DNA from: Actinomycetes bacterium | GTDB lineage: Bacteria; Actinomycetota; Acidimicrobiia; Acidimicrobiales; RAAP-2 | Length of the DNA: 36,963 nt | Direction of reading: 5' to 3' | Assembly: GCA_021809495.1 (NCBI GenBank) | Contig: JAKAZI010000010.1 | Coordinates: 1-36,963 of the forward strand | In this document: positions 1 through 8,790 of the stretch, in pieces | How the letters are laid out: every line of letters begins with the position of its first letter | Numbering within the stretch: position 1 is the stretch's first letter | Position numbers and translations under genes: made by a program | The notes under the pieces: generated by a model | The model's input: only the letters and a program-made list of their open reading frames with translations | Told to the model about the DNA's origin: nothing | Database searches by the model: none

Positions 1-214
1 GGGAGGCCCGAAAGGTGTCGGGGTCGAGGATCGCCTCGGCGGCGGAGCGGTCGAAGTAGGCGAGGTGGGCGATCTGGTCGAGCACGGTCCAGCCGGCGGC
101 GGGGGTGTCGCGGCGCCACGCGGCGTCTTCGATCGGAGCGACCAGGTCGTCGAGGGACGACTGCTCGTCGGCGAGGTCGCGCGCCAGCGCGTCGAGGTCG
201 GCGCGCGAGCTCAC
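1..214 (-). CDS. DinB/mycothiol-dependent isomerase-like protein (TIGR03084-type), N-terminal part
   Basis: Only the first ~71 codons lie in the window; the gene runs off the left edge. It starts at GTG 214-212, overlapping the TGA of the upstream AtuA-like gene by four bases (GTGA), so it is the fourth gene of the carboxylase operon. The visible protein has the N-terminal helix of the DinB/maleylpyruvate isomerase fold, with the typical W-R-x-D-T-P-A-x-G-W-T-V-x-D-Q-I-A-H-L-A-Y-F-D stretch; the His is a likely metal ligand. Actinobacterial relatives (TIGR03084, MDMPI N-terminal domain) are putative metal enzymes or thiol transferases. Its position with acyl-CoA carboxylase and AtuA suggests a role in the same acyl-CoA pathway, but the reaction is unknown. 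The family call rests on motif memory. Confidence 0.65.
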   Translation of the reverse strand, partial: MSSRADLDALARDLADEQSSLDDLVAPIEDAAWRRDTPAAGWTVLDQIAHLAYFDRSAAEAILDPDTFRAS

Positions 215-1980
215 GATCCGACCAGGTCCACGGGGACCTCGACGAGTCGGCTGCGCAGCCACTCGCCGAGGCCCTTGGCCTGCTTGTCCAACCGACTCGA
301 CGCCGCGACGCCCTCTTCGAGCAGATCGTGGATGAAGAAGTTGAGCGCCCAGAGGTTCGCCAGACGGTACCGGTCCACGACGAGCGCGCTCGTCTCGGGC
401 AGTAGCTCGGCCAAGCGCTCGGTGGTGAGAAACCCGTCGAGCCAGTTCCAGACGCGCTCGTCTCGCGCGAAGACGCCGAGGTTGGCGTGGCCGCCCTTGT
501 CGCCCGAGCGGGTCGCGACGAGGCGGCCGAGGGCGACGCGCGTCGTGGGTCCCGCAACGACGGGCGCCGCTGGGTCCACGGGCGAGGGTTGTTCGAGCGC
601 CGCCGCGCTCGCGGAGGGCGCTAGCGAGTCGACGACGCGCGTCTCGCCGCCGAGCATGGTCACGTACTGGGGCACGACCGAGGCCGCGACGAGGGCCGGC
701 CGGTAGACCCCGAAGGGGGTGGCCGCTCCCGGCGCGGTGCCGACACCGAAGTAGCCCGGGATCGTCGCGAGGGCGATCTCGACCCCGGCGTTGGCGACCG
801 CCCGACCGACCTTCGCCTCGTCGCGGTCGCGAAGTGTCAGGTGCCACAGGGCGACGGCCTCGTCGTTGGTTTCGGGGTCCACCTTGTCGGTGCGCGACAG
901 GCGCGTGGTGACCCGCTCGAAGTCGCCGGGCGCGTAGGGACAGGCGTCCCAGAACGCCGCCTCGACGACGCGGGCCTTCTGCTCGATGTCGAGTCCCGTG
1001 AGCGCGATGTGCAGGTCCTGGCGAAAGCCGCCCAGCTCGTTGGTGGCGACCTTCAGGCTCGCGGGCGGCGCTTCGCCACGCACCCCGCTCACGCCCACGC
1101 GATCCGGACCAACCTGCTCGAGGTGGATCGTGTCGAAGCGGGCCGTGACGTCGGGCCCGAAGTAGCGCGGACCGGCGATCTCGTAGAGCAGCTGGGAGGT
1201 GACGGTGCCGATCGAGACCTCGCCGCCCGTGCCGTCGTGTTTGCCGACCACGCACGAACCGTCCGAGGCGACCTCGACCCAGGGGAAGCCCACGTGGGTC
1301 AGGTCGTCGATCTCGGTGAAGAACGAGTAGTTGCCTCCGGTGACCTGGGCGCCGCACTCGACGAGGTGACCGGCCACGACCGCGCCGGCCAGTGCGTCGT
1401 AGTCGTCACGGGCCCATCGGTGGTGCCACGCGGCCGGGCCGCACACCACCGCCGCGTCGGTCACCCGGCCGGTGATGACGATGTCGGCGCCCATGTCGAG
1501 TGCCTCCACGATGCCAAAGGCGCCGAGGTAGGCGTTGGCGGTGAGCAGCGACCCCGACACGAACGGCTCACCCGACTCGAAGTGGGTGAGACCGTAGCCG
1601 CTCGCGGCGAGTTTGACGAGGCGTCCGAGCAGGTCGTCACCGTTCACGTAGGCGATGCGCGGTGCCAGACCGAGCCGGTCCGCGACGTCAGCGACCGCCT
1701 GGGCACAGTGGTCCGGGTCGAGTCCGCCGGCGTTGGCGACCACCTTGATCCCGCGGTCGAGACAGGTCCCCATGACCTGCTCCATCTGGGTGACGAAGCT
1801 GCGCGCGTAGCCGCCGCCGGGGTGCTTGAGGCGCGTGCGCGCGAGGATGAGCATCGTGAGTTCGGCGAGCCAGTCACCGGTGAGGACGTCGATCGGGCCG
1901 CCCTCGACCATCTCGCGCGCCGCCGACAGCCGATCCCCGTAGAAACCCGAGCAGTTGGCGATGCGGATCGGGTCGACCAC
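211..1980 (-). CDS. AtuA-like acyclic terpene utilisation protein (DUF1446 family)
   Basis: 589 residues from GTG 1980-1978, six bases after the stop of the carboxylase alpha gene. The N-terminus (I-R-I-A-N-C-S-G-F-Y-G-D-R, then D-V-L-T-G-D-W-L-A-E-L-T-M) is the hallmark of the AtuA/DUF1446 family, which spans about the first 450 residues. The last ~110 residues (from about R-V-A-L-G-R-L-V-A-T-R-S-G-D-K-G) match the small AtuA-like C-terminal domain, here fused to the main domain. In Pseudomonas, atuA lies in the citronellol/geraniol (acyclic terpene) gene cluster, but its biochemical role is not settled. The arrangement here, carboxylase beta-alpha-AtuA, matches that theme: carboxylation of a branched unsaturated acyl-CoA followed by hydration or cleavage. 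The substrate cannot be read from the sequence. Confidence 0.8.
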   Translation of the reverse strand: MVDPIRIANCSGFYGDRLSAAREMVEGGPIDVLTGDWLAELTMLILARTRLKHPGGGYARSFVTQMEQVMGTCLDRGIKVVANAGGLDPDHCAQAVADVADRLGLAPRIAYVNGDDLLGRLVKLAASGYGLTHFESGEPFVSGSLLTANAYLGAFGIVEALDMGADIVITGRVTDAAVVCGPAAWHHRWARDDYDALAGAVVAGHLVECGAQVTGGNYSFFTEIDDLTHVGFPWVEVASDGSCVVGKHDGTGGEVSIGTVTSQLLYEIAGPRYFGPDVTARFDTIHLEQVGPDRVGVSGVRGEAPPASLKVATNELGGFRQDLHIALTGLDIEQKARVVEAAFWDACPYAPGDFERVTTRLSRTDKVDPETNDEAVALWHLTLRDRDEAKVGRAVANAGVEIALATIPGYFGVGTAPGAATPFGVYRPALVAASVVPQYVTMLGGETRVVDSLAPSASAAALEQPSPVDPAAPVVAGPTTRVALGRLVATRSGDKGGHANLGVFARDERVWNWLDGFLTTERLAELLPETSALVVDRYRLANLWALNFFIHDLLEEGVAASSRLDKQAKGLGEWLRSRLVEVPVDLVGS

Positions 1981-1986
1981 GGCGAC

Positions 1987-3921
1987 TTAGTCTTCGGCGG
2001 GCTCGTCGGGTTCGAGGGCGAGGAGTTCGGCTCCGCCATCAACCTGCTGACCCTTGTGAACGAGGATGGCGGTGACCACGCCGTCGGTGGGGGCAGTGAT
2101 CGGGTGCTCCATCTTCATCGCCTCGAGCACGACGAGGGTCGCGCCGGCGCGAACGCGCTCGCCGACGCTCACGCGAAGGTCGATCACCACGCCGGGCATC
2201 GGCGCGAGCAGTCCGCCGACGGTGTCGACCACGCCGGGCACGCGGAAGCGACTCACCGGGGCGAACTCGACGGTGCCGCGCGGCACCTGGACGTAGATGT
2301 GGTGGGCCGCGGCGGTTATCCGCGCGCGCCAGCGTCGGTCGTTGACCGCGAGGTCGATGGACGTGGGCGTCCAGGACACCACCCGGGCCGAACCCGTCGA
2401 GAGGGCCACGGTGCCGTCGCGGCGCACGTGGTAGTCGATGGCGATGGTTCGATCACCGTGACGCAGCTCCACGCGCTGGTCCGGCAGCCGTGCGTTGCGC
2501 CAGCCGCTCGGCACCGACGCGAGCACCGGGGCCTCGTGGCGGTTGCGGCCCTGGAGCCAGAGGGCGGCCGCGACGGCGGCGTCGTGCAGCTCGTCCTCGC
2601 TGAGTTCGAGCGCGCGCGCCGGTGCGTGTCGTTCGATGAAGTCCGTCGTGGTGTCGCCCGCGAGGAAGCCGGGGTGGCGCAGGGTCGCCGCGAGGAAGTC
2701 CCGGTTCGTCGTGACCCCGCCGAGGTGAAGCCGTTCCAGGGCGCTCGCGAGTACGCCCGCGGCCTCGTCGCGCGTGGGCGCGTGGGCGATGACCTTGGCG
2801 AGCAGCGGGTCGAAGGCGACCGAGACCACCGAGCCCCGCTCGACGCCGGACTCCCAGCGCACGGTGGGTGCGTCGGCCGGTTCGAACGCCGCGAGCACGC
2901 CGGTCGCCGGTAGGAAACCGGTGACCGGGTCTTCGGCGCAGAGACGAACCTCGATGGCCCAGCCGCGGGGCGTTACGACCGCGGGCGCGCTGAGGGTGTG
3001 ACCGTCGGCGATGCGCAGTTGCTCGCGCACCAGGTCCACGCCCGTGACCATCTCGGTGACCGGGTGCTCGACCTGGAGTCGGGTGTTGACCTCGAGGAAG
3101 TAGAAGTTCCGGGTGGCTTCGTCGACGAGGAACTCGACGGTGCCGGCGGACTGATAGCCGATGGCCCGCGCGAGCGTGAGGGCGGCCTCGCCCATGGCCT
3201 CGCGCATCGCCGGGTCCACGATCGACGACGGCGACTCCTCGACGAGCTTCTGGTGGCGGCGCTGGATCGAGCACTCGCGTTCGCCCAGGTGCACGAGGTT
3301 GCCGTGCGCGTCGCCCAGGATCTGAATCTCGACGTGGCGCGACGCGCCGACGTAGCGTTCGAGGAAGACCCGGTCGTCACCGAAGCCGCCGAGCGCCTCG
3401 CGCCGCGCGGCCGCGACGGCCTCGTCGAGTTGGTCCAGGGACGTGACCAGGCGCATGCCTTTGCCGCCACCGCCGGCCGCGGCCTTGACGAGCAGCGGGA
3501 ACCCGACGGTCTCGGCGTCGGCGGGGTCCTCACTCGAGACGAGTACGGGAACCTGCAGCGACCGGGCGAGCTCCTTGGCGGCGAGCTTGTCACCCATGGC
3601 CTCGATCACGTCGGGCGGCGGCCCGACCCAGGTGAGACCGGCGGCCGCGACGGCCCGGGCGAAGTCGGCGTTCTCCGAGAGGAAGCCGTAGCCGGGGTGG
3701 ATCGCGTCGGCTCCGGCGCGTTGGGCGGCCTCGATCACGGCGGCGCCGTCGAGGTAGCCCGTCGCGAGGCGGATCGCGACGTCGGCGTCGGTGACGAAGG
3801 GCGCGCGCACGTCGGCGTCGACGTAGACCGCCACCGTGCGCAGCCCGAGGGCCCGGGCACCGCGGATCACGCGCCGCGCGATCTCGCCGCGGTTCGCGAT
3901 AAGCACGCTCGTCATCGTCAT
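1987..3921 (-). CDS. acyl-CoA carboxylase alpha subunit (biotin carboxylase + biotin carrier)
   Basis: 644 residues. ATG 3921-3919 is chosen because it overlaps the TGA of the beta-subunit gene (ATGA) and gives the canonical start S-V-L-I-A-N-R-G-E-I-A-R-R; the frame stays open upstream but only through shadow sequence. Order of domains: biotin carboxylase N-domain, ATP-grasp with the glycine loop G-G-G-G-K-G-M, biotin carboxylase C-domain, a linker/BT-like region, and a C-terminal biotinyl domain with E-A-M-K-M-E-H, whose central Lys is biotinylated. It makes carboxybiotin from ATP and bicarbonate and passes the carboxyl group to the beta subunit. Layout and length are those of methylcrotonyl-, geranyl- or propionyl-CoA carboxylase alpha chains; the AtuA neighbour favours a branched-chain or terpenoid acyl-CoA. 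Confidence 0.9.
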   Translation of the reverse strand: MTMTSVLIANRGEIARRVIRGARALGLRTVAVYVDADVRAPFVTDADVAIRLATGYLDGAAVIEAAQRAGADAIHPGYGFLSENADFARAVAAAGLTWVGPPPDVIEAMGDKLAAKELARSLQVPVLVSSEDPADAETVGFPLLVKAAAGGGGKGMRLVTSLDQLDEAVAAARREALGGFGDDRVFLERYVGASRHVEIQILGDAHGNLVHLGERECSIQRRHQKLVEESPSSIVDPAMREAMGEAALTLARAIGYQSAGTVEFLVDEATRNFYFLEVNTRLQVEHPVTEMVTGVDLVREQLRIADGHTLSAPAVVTPRGWAIEVRLCAEDPVTGFLPATGVLAAFEPADAPTVRWESGVERGSVVSVAFDPLLAKVIAHAPTRDEAAGVLASALERLHLGGVTTNRDFLAATLRHPGFLAGDTTTDFIERHAPARALELSEDELHDAAVAAALWLQGRNRHEAPVLASVPSGWRNARLPDQRVELRHGDRTIAIDYHVRRDGTVALSTGSARVVSWTPTSIDLAVNDRRWRARITAAAHHIYVQVPRGTVEFAPVSRFRVPGVVDTVGGLLAPMPGVVIDLRVSVGERVRAGATLVVLEAMKMEHPITAPTDGVVTAILVHKGQQVDGGAELLALEPDEPAED

Positions 3922-5555
3922 AGTCGAAACACTCCGTAGCTCGTGGCACCTTCGACCGGCCGACTGCGCACGACCGAGAGACACAGACCGAGCACGGTGC
4001 GCGTGTCGCGCGGGTCGATGATGCCGTCGTCGCTCACGACGCCCGTCGCGGCGAGGGCGAGCGATCCCTTTTCCTGCATCTCTTCGACCATGGCGACGAT
4101 CTTGGCGTCCTCTTCTTCGTCGAACTCCTCGCCCTTGCGCTCCGCCTGAGCCCGGCGGACCTGGCTCATGACGCCGGCGATCTGCTTGGGGCCCATGACG
4201 GCGATCTTGGCGGTGGGCCACAGGAAGGTGAACCGGTTGCCAAAGGCCCGCCCCGACATCCCGTAGGTGCCCGCCCCGTAGGAGGAGCCGACGATCACGG
4301 TGAGGTGGGGCACCGTCGAGTTCGCGACGGCGTTGAGCATCTGGGAACCCTTCTTGATGATTCCCTCGGCCTCGGCCTCGCGTCCCACCATGTAGCCGGT
4401 CACGTTCTGCAAGAAGACGAGCGGGACGTCGATCTGGTTGCAGAGCTGGATGAACTGGCCCGCCTTCTCCGCGGCGTGCGGGTAGATCACGCCGTTGTTG
4501 CCGAGGATGCCGACGGGGTAGCCGTGGATCGAGGCCCAGCCGCAGATGAGCGTCGAGCCGTAGCGAGCCTTGAACTCTTCGAATCGCGATCCGTCGACGA
4601 CGCGCCCGATGATCTCGCGCACGTCGACCGGTTGACGCAGGTCGCGACTGACGATCCCGAGCAGTTCCTCGGGGTCGAGCACCGGCTCCTCGACGCGTAG
4701 CGACGGGGCGGGGCCGCGCTTTCGCCAGTTGAGGTGCGAGACGACCTCGCGGCAGAGCCTGATCGCGTCCATCTCGTCCTCGGCGAAGTAGTCACCGAGT
4801 CCGGACACCTCGGCGTGCAGACGCGCCCCCCCGAGGGTCTCGTCGTCGGTCTCCTCGCCGGTCGCCATCTTCACGAGTGGCGGTCCCGCGAGGAAGATCT
4901 TGGACTGGTCCTTCACGACGATGTTGTAGTCCGAGAGTCCGGGCTGGTACGCCCCGCCGGCCGTGGACGAACCGAAGACGACGCTCACCGTCGGCACGCG
5001 CATCTTTGACAGCTCGATCAGGTCATAGAAGAAGCGGCCGCTCTCGGCGAAGTGGCCGGTGTTCATCTTGCCCCCGCCGCCGCTGCCCACGCGCAGGTCG
5101 GCGCCGGCCGACTCGACGAAGCTCACGTAGGGGATCTGGTTGTCGCGCGCGACTTCGAGGGCGCGCATCCACTTCTTCGCCGAGTAGATCGTGAGCGCCC
5201 CGCCGAGCACCGAGGGGTCGTTCGCCATGATCAGGCACTCGGTCCCGGCGATGACGCCGATGCCCACGACCATGCCGCCGCCCATCGCGTAGTCCGAGTC
5301 GTAACCCGCGAGGGCGGACAACTCGAGGAAGGGGCTGTCGGGATCGAGCACCGCCGCGATTCGCTCGCGCACGGGCATCTTGCCCCGGCTGCGCAACCGC
5401 GCCATCGCCTGCTCGCCGCCGCCGGCGTTGGCCTGGTCGAGGAGTTCGTCGATGACCCCGAGCTGCTCGAGCACGTCGGCGCGATTCTGATGGAAGGCGT
5501 CGCCGACGACGTCGAGACGTGAGACCAGGGCCGGGGCTAAGAGGTGTCGCTCCAC
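3918..5555 (-). CDS. acyl-CoA carboxylase beta subunit (carboxyltransferase)
   Basis: 545 residues, first gene of the minus-strand operon, starting at GTG 5555-5553. Both halves of the carboxyltransferase crotonase fold are present: the N-terminal half with G-G-A-L-T-I-Y-S-A-K-K and the oxyanion-hole loop around S-S-T-A-G-G-A-Y-Q-P-G, and the C-terminal half with G-N-N-G-V-I-Y-P-H-A-A-E-K and G-S-S-Y-G-A-G-T-Y-G-M-S-G-R. It transfers the carboxyl group from biotin on the alpha subunit to an acyl-CoA. The C-half resembles methylcrotonyl/geranyl-CoA carboxylases more than the actinobacterial PccB/AccD5 group. No Shine-Dalgarno precedes the GTG; a TAGTAT hexamer ends six bases before it, so the message may be leaderless. 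Substrate is inferred only from context. Confidence 0.9.
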   Translation of the reverse strand: MERHLLAPALVSRLDVVGDAFHQNRADVLEQLGVIDELLDQANAGGGEQAMARLRSRGKMPVRERIAAVLDPDSPFLELSALAGYDSDYAMGGGMVVGIGVIAGTECLIMANDPSVLGGALTIYSAKKWMRALEVARDNQIPYVSFVESAGADLRVGSGGGGKMNTGHFAESGRFFYDLIELSKMRVPTVSVVFGSSTAGGAYQPGLSDYNIVVKDQSKIFLAGPPLVKMATGEETDDETLGGARLHAEVSGLGDYFAEDEMDAIRLCREVVSHLNWRKRGPAPSLRVEEPVLDPEELLGIVSRDLRQPVDVREIIGRVVDGSRFEEFKARYGSTLICGWASIHGYPVGILGNNGVIYPHAAEKAGQFIQLCNQIDVPLVFLQNVTGYMVGREAEAEGIIKKGSQMLNAVANSTVPHLTVIVGSSYGAGTYGMSGRAFGNRFTFLWPTAKIAVMGPKQIAGVMSQVRRAQAERKGEEFDEEEDAKIVAMVEEMQEKGSLALAATGVVSDDGIIDPRDTRTVLGLCLSVVRSRPVEGATSYGVFRL

Positions 5556-5567
5556 GCGCCGATACTA
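5556..5567 (-). promoter_or_regulatory. possible leaderless promoter of the carboxylase operon
   Basis: On the minus strand TAGTAT (5567-5562) fits the actinobacterial -10 pattern TANNNT and is followed by six bases and then the GTG start. A start of transcription seven bases after the hexamer would fall on the first base of the GTG. No ribosome binding site and no clear -35 box are visible. Confidence 0.35.
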
Positions 5568-5601
5568 GGGCCGACGCCGATAGGCGAGAATGACCGACGG
5601 G

Positions 5602-5607
5602 TAGGGT
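5602..5607 (+). promoter_or_regulatory. possible -10 element of rpiB
   Basis: TAGGGT fits TANNNT and ends seven bases before the preferred ATG of rpiB, which would give a leaderless or nearly leaderless transcript. The same bases (GGGTGGA) could instead act as a weak ribosome binding site, so the two readings compete. Confidence 0.25.
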
Positions 5608-5614
5608 GGATGTG

Positions 5615-6064
5615 ATGCGCGTCGCTCTGGGATCCGATCACGCTGGCTACGAGCTCAAGGCACACCTCGCGGCCACGCTGGAACAGTGGGGCTACGACGT
5701 CCTAGATCTCGGTACCGAGAACGGCGAGGACAGTGTCGACTACCCGGACTACGGCGAGGCCGTCGGGCGCGCGGTGGCCTCGGACGCGGTCGACCTCGGC
5801 GTCGCGGTCTGCGGCTCGGGCATTGGGATCTGTATCGCGGCGAACAAGGTGCCGGGCGTTCGAGCGGCCCTGGTGCACGACGTGACCACGGCGCACCTCG
5901 CGCGCGAACACAACCACGCGAACGTCCTGTGCTTCGGCGGACGCCTGATCGGACCGACCGTGGCCCAAGAAGCGCTGCGCGCCTGGCTCGACGCCGAGCC
6001 GGGTGAGGGCCGCCACGTGGGACGGATCGCGAAGTTGACGAAGCTCGACGAACGTCGGGCCTGA
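5615..6064 (+). CDS. rpiB: ribose-5-phosphate isomerase B (RpiB/LacAB family)
   Basis: 149 residues from ATG 5615, the usual family length; an in-frame GTG at 5606 would add three residues. The enzyme interconverts ribose 5-phosphate and ribulose 5-phosphate in the cytoplasmic pentose phosphate pathway. Visible landmarks are the N-terminal G-S-D-H-A-G-Y-E-L-K phosphate/substrate loop, C-G-S-G-I-G with a cysteine at the catalytic base position, A-A-N-K-V-P-G-V-R-A-A, and A-R-E-H-N-H-A-N-V-L-C-F-G-G-R. The mycobacterial enzyme lacks that cysteine and uses a glutamate, so this copy is of the Escherichia coli-like type. It is the first plus-strand gene, divergent from the carboxylase operon and 14 bases before glyA. 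Confidence 0.9.
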   Translation: MRVALGSDHAGYELKAHLAATLEQWGYDVLDLGTENGEDSVDYPDYGEAVGRAVASDAVDLGVAVCGSGIGICIAANKVPGVRAALVHDVTTAHLAREHNHANVLCFGGRLIGPTVAQEALRAWLDAEPGEGRHVGRIAKLTKLDERRA

Positions 6065-6078
6065 GAAGAGAGGCGGCC

Positions 6079-7368
6079 GTGGAGTCTTCCCCGTTCGACG
6101 CATGGATTACCAACGACGACGAGCTGGTGTCGTTGCTGAGCCAGGAGTGGCAGCGACAGACGTCGACGTTGCAGCTGATCGCGAGTGAGAACTTCGCGTC
6201 GCCGGCGGTGATGGCCGCGACCGGATCGGTCCTGACCAACAAGTACGCCGAGGGCTACCCCGGACGGCGCTACTACGGCGGCAACCAGATCGTCGACGAG
6301 GTCGAGGACCTGGCCCGGCGCCGTCTCACCGCCCTCTTCGGCGCGGACCACGCCAACGTCCAGCCCCACAGTGGGGCGAACGCGAACGTCGCGGTCTACC
6401 AGGCGCTGCTCGAGACGGGCGACACGATCCTCGCGATGCGACTCGACCAGGGTGGGCACCTGACCCACGGCTCACCGGCGTCGATGACCTCCAAGGCCTG
6501 GCACTTCGTCTCCTACGGCGTGACGCCGCGAAACGACGACCCCGAACACCCCGGTGAGCAGATCGACTTCGACAACGTGCGCGATCTCGCCCTCACGCAC
6601 CGGCCGAAGTTGATCGTGGCCGGCGCGACCGCCTACGCGCGGCGCATCGATCCGTCGCCGTTCCGCGAGATCGCCGACGAGGTTGGCGCCCTCTTGATGT
6701 TCGACTCGGCTCACGTCGCCGGCTTGATCGCCGGGGGATCGCACCCCAACCCGGTGCCCTACGCCGACGTGGTGACCTTCACCACCCACAAGACCCTGCG
6801 CGGACCGCGCGGCGGTGCGATCCTCGCGCGAACCGAGCTGGCGAAGAAGATCGATTCGGCCGTCTTCCCGGGCCAGCAGGGTGGGCCGCTCGAGAACGCC
6901 ATCGCCGCCAAGGCGGTCGCCTTCCGCGAGGCGGCCCTGGCCTCCTTCGCGGTCTACACCGAGCAAATCGTGGCCAACGCCAAGGCCTTCGCGACCGCGC
7001 TCGCCGGCCACGGGTTCCGCCTCGTCTCGGGCGGGACCGAGAACCACATGGTGCTGCTCGACCTGCGCGACTTCGACGGCGACCTCACGGGCAAAGAGGC
7101 CCAAGAAGTGCTCGACCGGGCCGGGATCACGACGAATCGCAACACGATCCCCGACGACCCGCGTAGCCCCTTCATCACCTCGGGACTCCGGGTCGGCACG
7201 GCCGCCCAAACCACGGCCGGCATGCGTGAGGGCGAGTTCACCCAGGTGGCGGACCTGATGGCGAGGGCCCTTCGCGGGCGCGCCGTCGACGCCGAGGTCC
7301 AGGCGGTGCGCGCCGACGTGGCCGAACTCTGTCGCTCGTTCAACCCGTACGCCAACTTCGTGAAGTAG
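6079..7368 (+). CDS. glyA: serine hydroxymethyltransferase
   Basis: 429 residues, full length, from GTG 6079 behind a purine-rich stretch (GAGAAGAGAGG). It converts serine and tetrahydrofolate to glycine and methylene-tetrahydrofolate, the main source of one-carbon units. Seen: L-Q-L-I-A-S-E-N-F-A-S near the N-terminus, N-K-Y-A-E-G-Y-P-G-R-R-Y-Y-G-G (substrate/PLP loop), F-D-S-A-H-V-A-G-L-I-A-G, and T-T-H-K-T-L-R-G-P-R-G-G with the PLP-binding lysine. The C-terminal small domain is intact. It lies between rpiB and the WecA-type gene with very short gaps, so the plus-strand genes to atpC may share transcription. Confidence 0.96.
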   Translation: MESSPFDAWITNDDELVSLLSQEWQRQTSTLQLIASENFASPAVMAATGSVLTNKYAEGYPGRRYYGGNQIVDEVEDLARRRLTALFGADHANVQPHSGANANVAVYQALLETGDTILAMRLDQGGHLTHGSPASMTSKAWHFVSYGVTPRNDDPEHPGEQIDFDNVRDLALTHRPKLIVAGATAYARRIDPSPFREIADEVGALLMFDSAHVAGLIAGGSHPNPVPYADVVTFTTHKTLRGPRGGAILARTELAKKIDSAVFPGQQGGPLENAIAAKAVAFREAALASFAVYTEQIVANAKAFATALAGHGFRLVSGGTENHMVLLDLRDFDGDLTGKEAQEVLDRAGITTNRNTIPDDPRSPFITSGLRVGTAAQTTAGMREGEFTQVADLMARALRGRAVDAEVQAVRADVAELCRSFNPYANFVK

Positions 7369-7370
7369 CC

Positions 7371-8516
7371 GTGCGCAACATCCTCGCCTACGCCGTCGTC
7401 GCGTTCGTCGGGGCCCTCGCGACCATGGTCCTCAACCGCCCGGCGCGGCTCATCTCGCTGCGGGTTGGCTACACGGCCCAGCCCGACGCGCGCAAGGTCC
7501 ACCAGACCGTCACGCCCTACGGCGGCGGCGCGGCCATGCTGGTCGGTCTGTGCGTCGCGCTGATCGCCGCGGAGTTCGTCCCCGAGCTGCGGATGGTGAT
7601 CTCCTCGTCCCACGAGATGCTCGGCGTGGTCATCGCGACCGGGGTGATCTTCGTCGTGGGCGTCGTGGACGACTTTCGCGAGATGAGCCCGCCGGCCAAG
7701 GTGGCCGGGCAGTTCCTCGCGGCGTCGGTGCTCTACTTCAGCGGGGCCACGATGTACCAGCTGAAACTGCCCTTCGCGGGCTTCGTCGTGCTCGGTCCGT
7801 CGATCCTGCCGGTGATCACCGCCGTGTGGGTCTTCGCGATCTCGAACGCGATCAACCTGATCGACGGCCTGGACGGACTGGCCGCGGGCATCGTGGCCAT
7901 CGCGTCGGCGACGCTGTGCGTCTACGGCCTTCGACTCGAGGACCTCGGACTGTTGCCGGTCACCAACGTGGGACCGCTCATCGCCGCGCTGACCTTCGGG
8001 GTGTGCGTCGGCTTCCTGCGCGACAACTTCCATCCGGCCAAGCTCTTCATGGGCGACGCCGGCGCGCTGATGCTGGGGCTCTTGATGTCGGCCTCGACCA
8101 TGGTGATCGGGGGCCGCACCCCGCCGGCGAGCGGCGTCACGTTCTTCTTCTTCGCGCCGCTGCTCATCCCGGTGTTCATCCTCGGCGTGCCGCTCATCGA
8201 CGCGGTCTGGGCCTTCGTGCGGCGCACCGCGTCCGGGCAGGGGTTCCACACGCCCGACAAGAACCACATCCATCACCGCCTCATGCGCCTCGGCCACGGC
8301 CATCGTCGAACGGTGTTCATCCTCTGGCTCTGGACGGCGCTGCTCTGCGGTTTCGTCCTCTTCCCGCTGTTCGAACCGCGGGTGAACGTCTTCATCCCCT
8401 TTGGCGTCGCGCTCTTGCTCGTGGGACTGCTCACGTGGTTCAGCCCGCTGCTCAACCGCTGGACCGGTCGCGGTCCCGTCGAGCCCGACGTCGCTAACGA
8501 GTCGGTGAACTCGTGA
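7371..8516 (+). CDS. wecA: undecaprenyl-phosphate GlcNAc-1-phosphate transferase family protein (WecA/TagO/MraY fold)
   Basis: 381-residue polytopic membrane protein with about ten hydrophobic segments, starting at GTG 7371 two bases after glyA. It carries the family's Mg/substrate motifs: V-V-D-D-F-R-E near residue 100, N-L-I-D-G-L-D-G-L-A-A-G near 165, F-M-G-D-A-G-A-L-M-L-G, and H-I-H-H-R-L-M near 305 (the WecA-type histidine motif). It should transfer a sugar-1-phosphate, probably GlcNAc-1-P, from a UDP-sugar to the lipid carrier on the inner membrane face, starting a wall polysaccharide. A gene of this family directly upstream of the atp operon is a known actinobacterial arrangement (rfe in mycobacteria). 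The sugar specificity is inferred. Confidence 0.87.
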   Translation: MRNILAYAVVAFVGALATMVLNRPARLISLRVGYTAQPDARKVHQTVTPYGGGAAMLVGLCVALIAAEFVPELRMVISSSHEMLGVVIATGVIFVVGVVDDFREMSPPAKVAGQFLAASVLYFSGATMYQLKLPFAGFVVLGPSILPVITAVWVFAISNAINLIDGLDGLAAGIVAIASATLCVYGLRLEDLGLLPVTNVGPLIAALTFGVCVGFLRDNFHPAKLFMGDAGALMLGLLMSASTMVIGGRTPPASGVTFFFFAPLLIPVFILGVPLIDAVWAFVRRTASGQGFHTPDKNHIHHRLMRLGHGHRRTVFILWLWTALLCGFVLFPLFEPRVNVFIPFGVALLLVGLLTWFSPLLNRWTGRGPVEPDVANESVNS

Positions 8517-8782
8517 GCGACGACCCCCACCCGGTGGACCCCGAGCACCGCGACGAATCCCCCGACCAGCACGAAGACGTCAGCGACGGGACCTGGATCG
8601 GTCTCGGCGCCTTCGCCGCACTCGGCACCACGATCGCGATCACCGAGGCCGTCGGCGTCGTGCTCGGCATCTGGATCGACCGGACGTGGGGAACCACACC
8701 GTGGGGTCTGATTTTCGGGATAGTGTTGGGGACGGTCGCCGCCGTGGTGAGCGTTGTGAAGCAAGTCCGGCGTTTCCTCTAG
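8513..8782 (+). CDS. atpZ: AtpZ-type small membrane protein of the ATP synthase operon
   Basis: 89 residues, GTG 8513 overlapping the preceding TGA (GTGA). An acidic/His-rich N-tail of about 25 residues is followed by two hydrophobic segments (about residues 28-55 and 62-82) joined by I-D-R-T-W-G-T-T-P-W-G. This two-helix hairpin with a G-x-W-I-D motif is typical of the AtpZ/ATPase_gene1 family. Members sit first in atp operons and have been linked to Mg/Ca transport or assembly of the rotor; the role here is not shown by the sequence. Confidence 0.75.
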   Translation: MSDDPHPVDPEHRDESPDQHEDVSDGTWIGLGAFAALGTTIAITEAVGVVLGIWIDRTWGTTPWGLIFGIVLGTVAAVVSVVKQVRRFL

Positions 8783-8790
8783 AAACCTAA

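Noticed and set aside
841..2913. A 690-codon open frame on the plus strand
   Set aside because: It lies antisense to the AtuA-like and carboxylase alpha genes, which have clear motifs. Long antisense frames are expected at this GC content. The translation is Asp/Val/Gly/Arg-rich with no motif.
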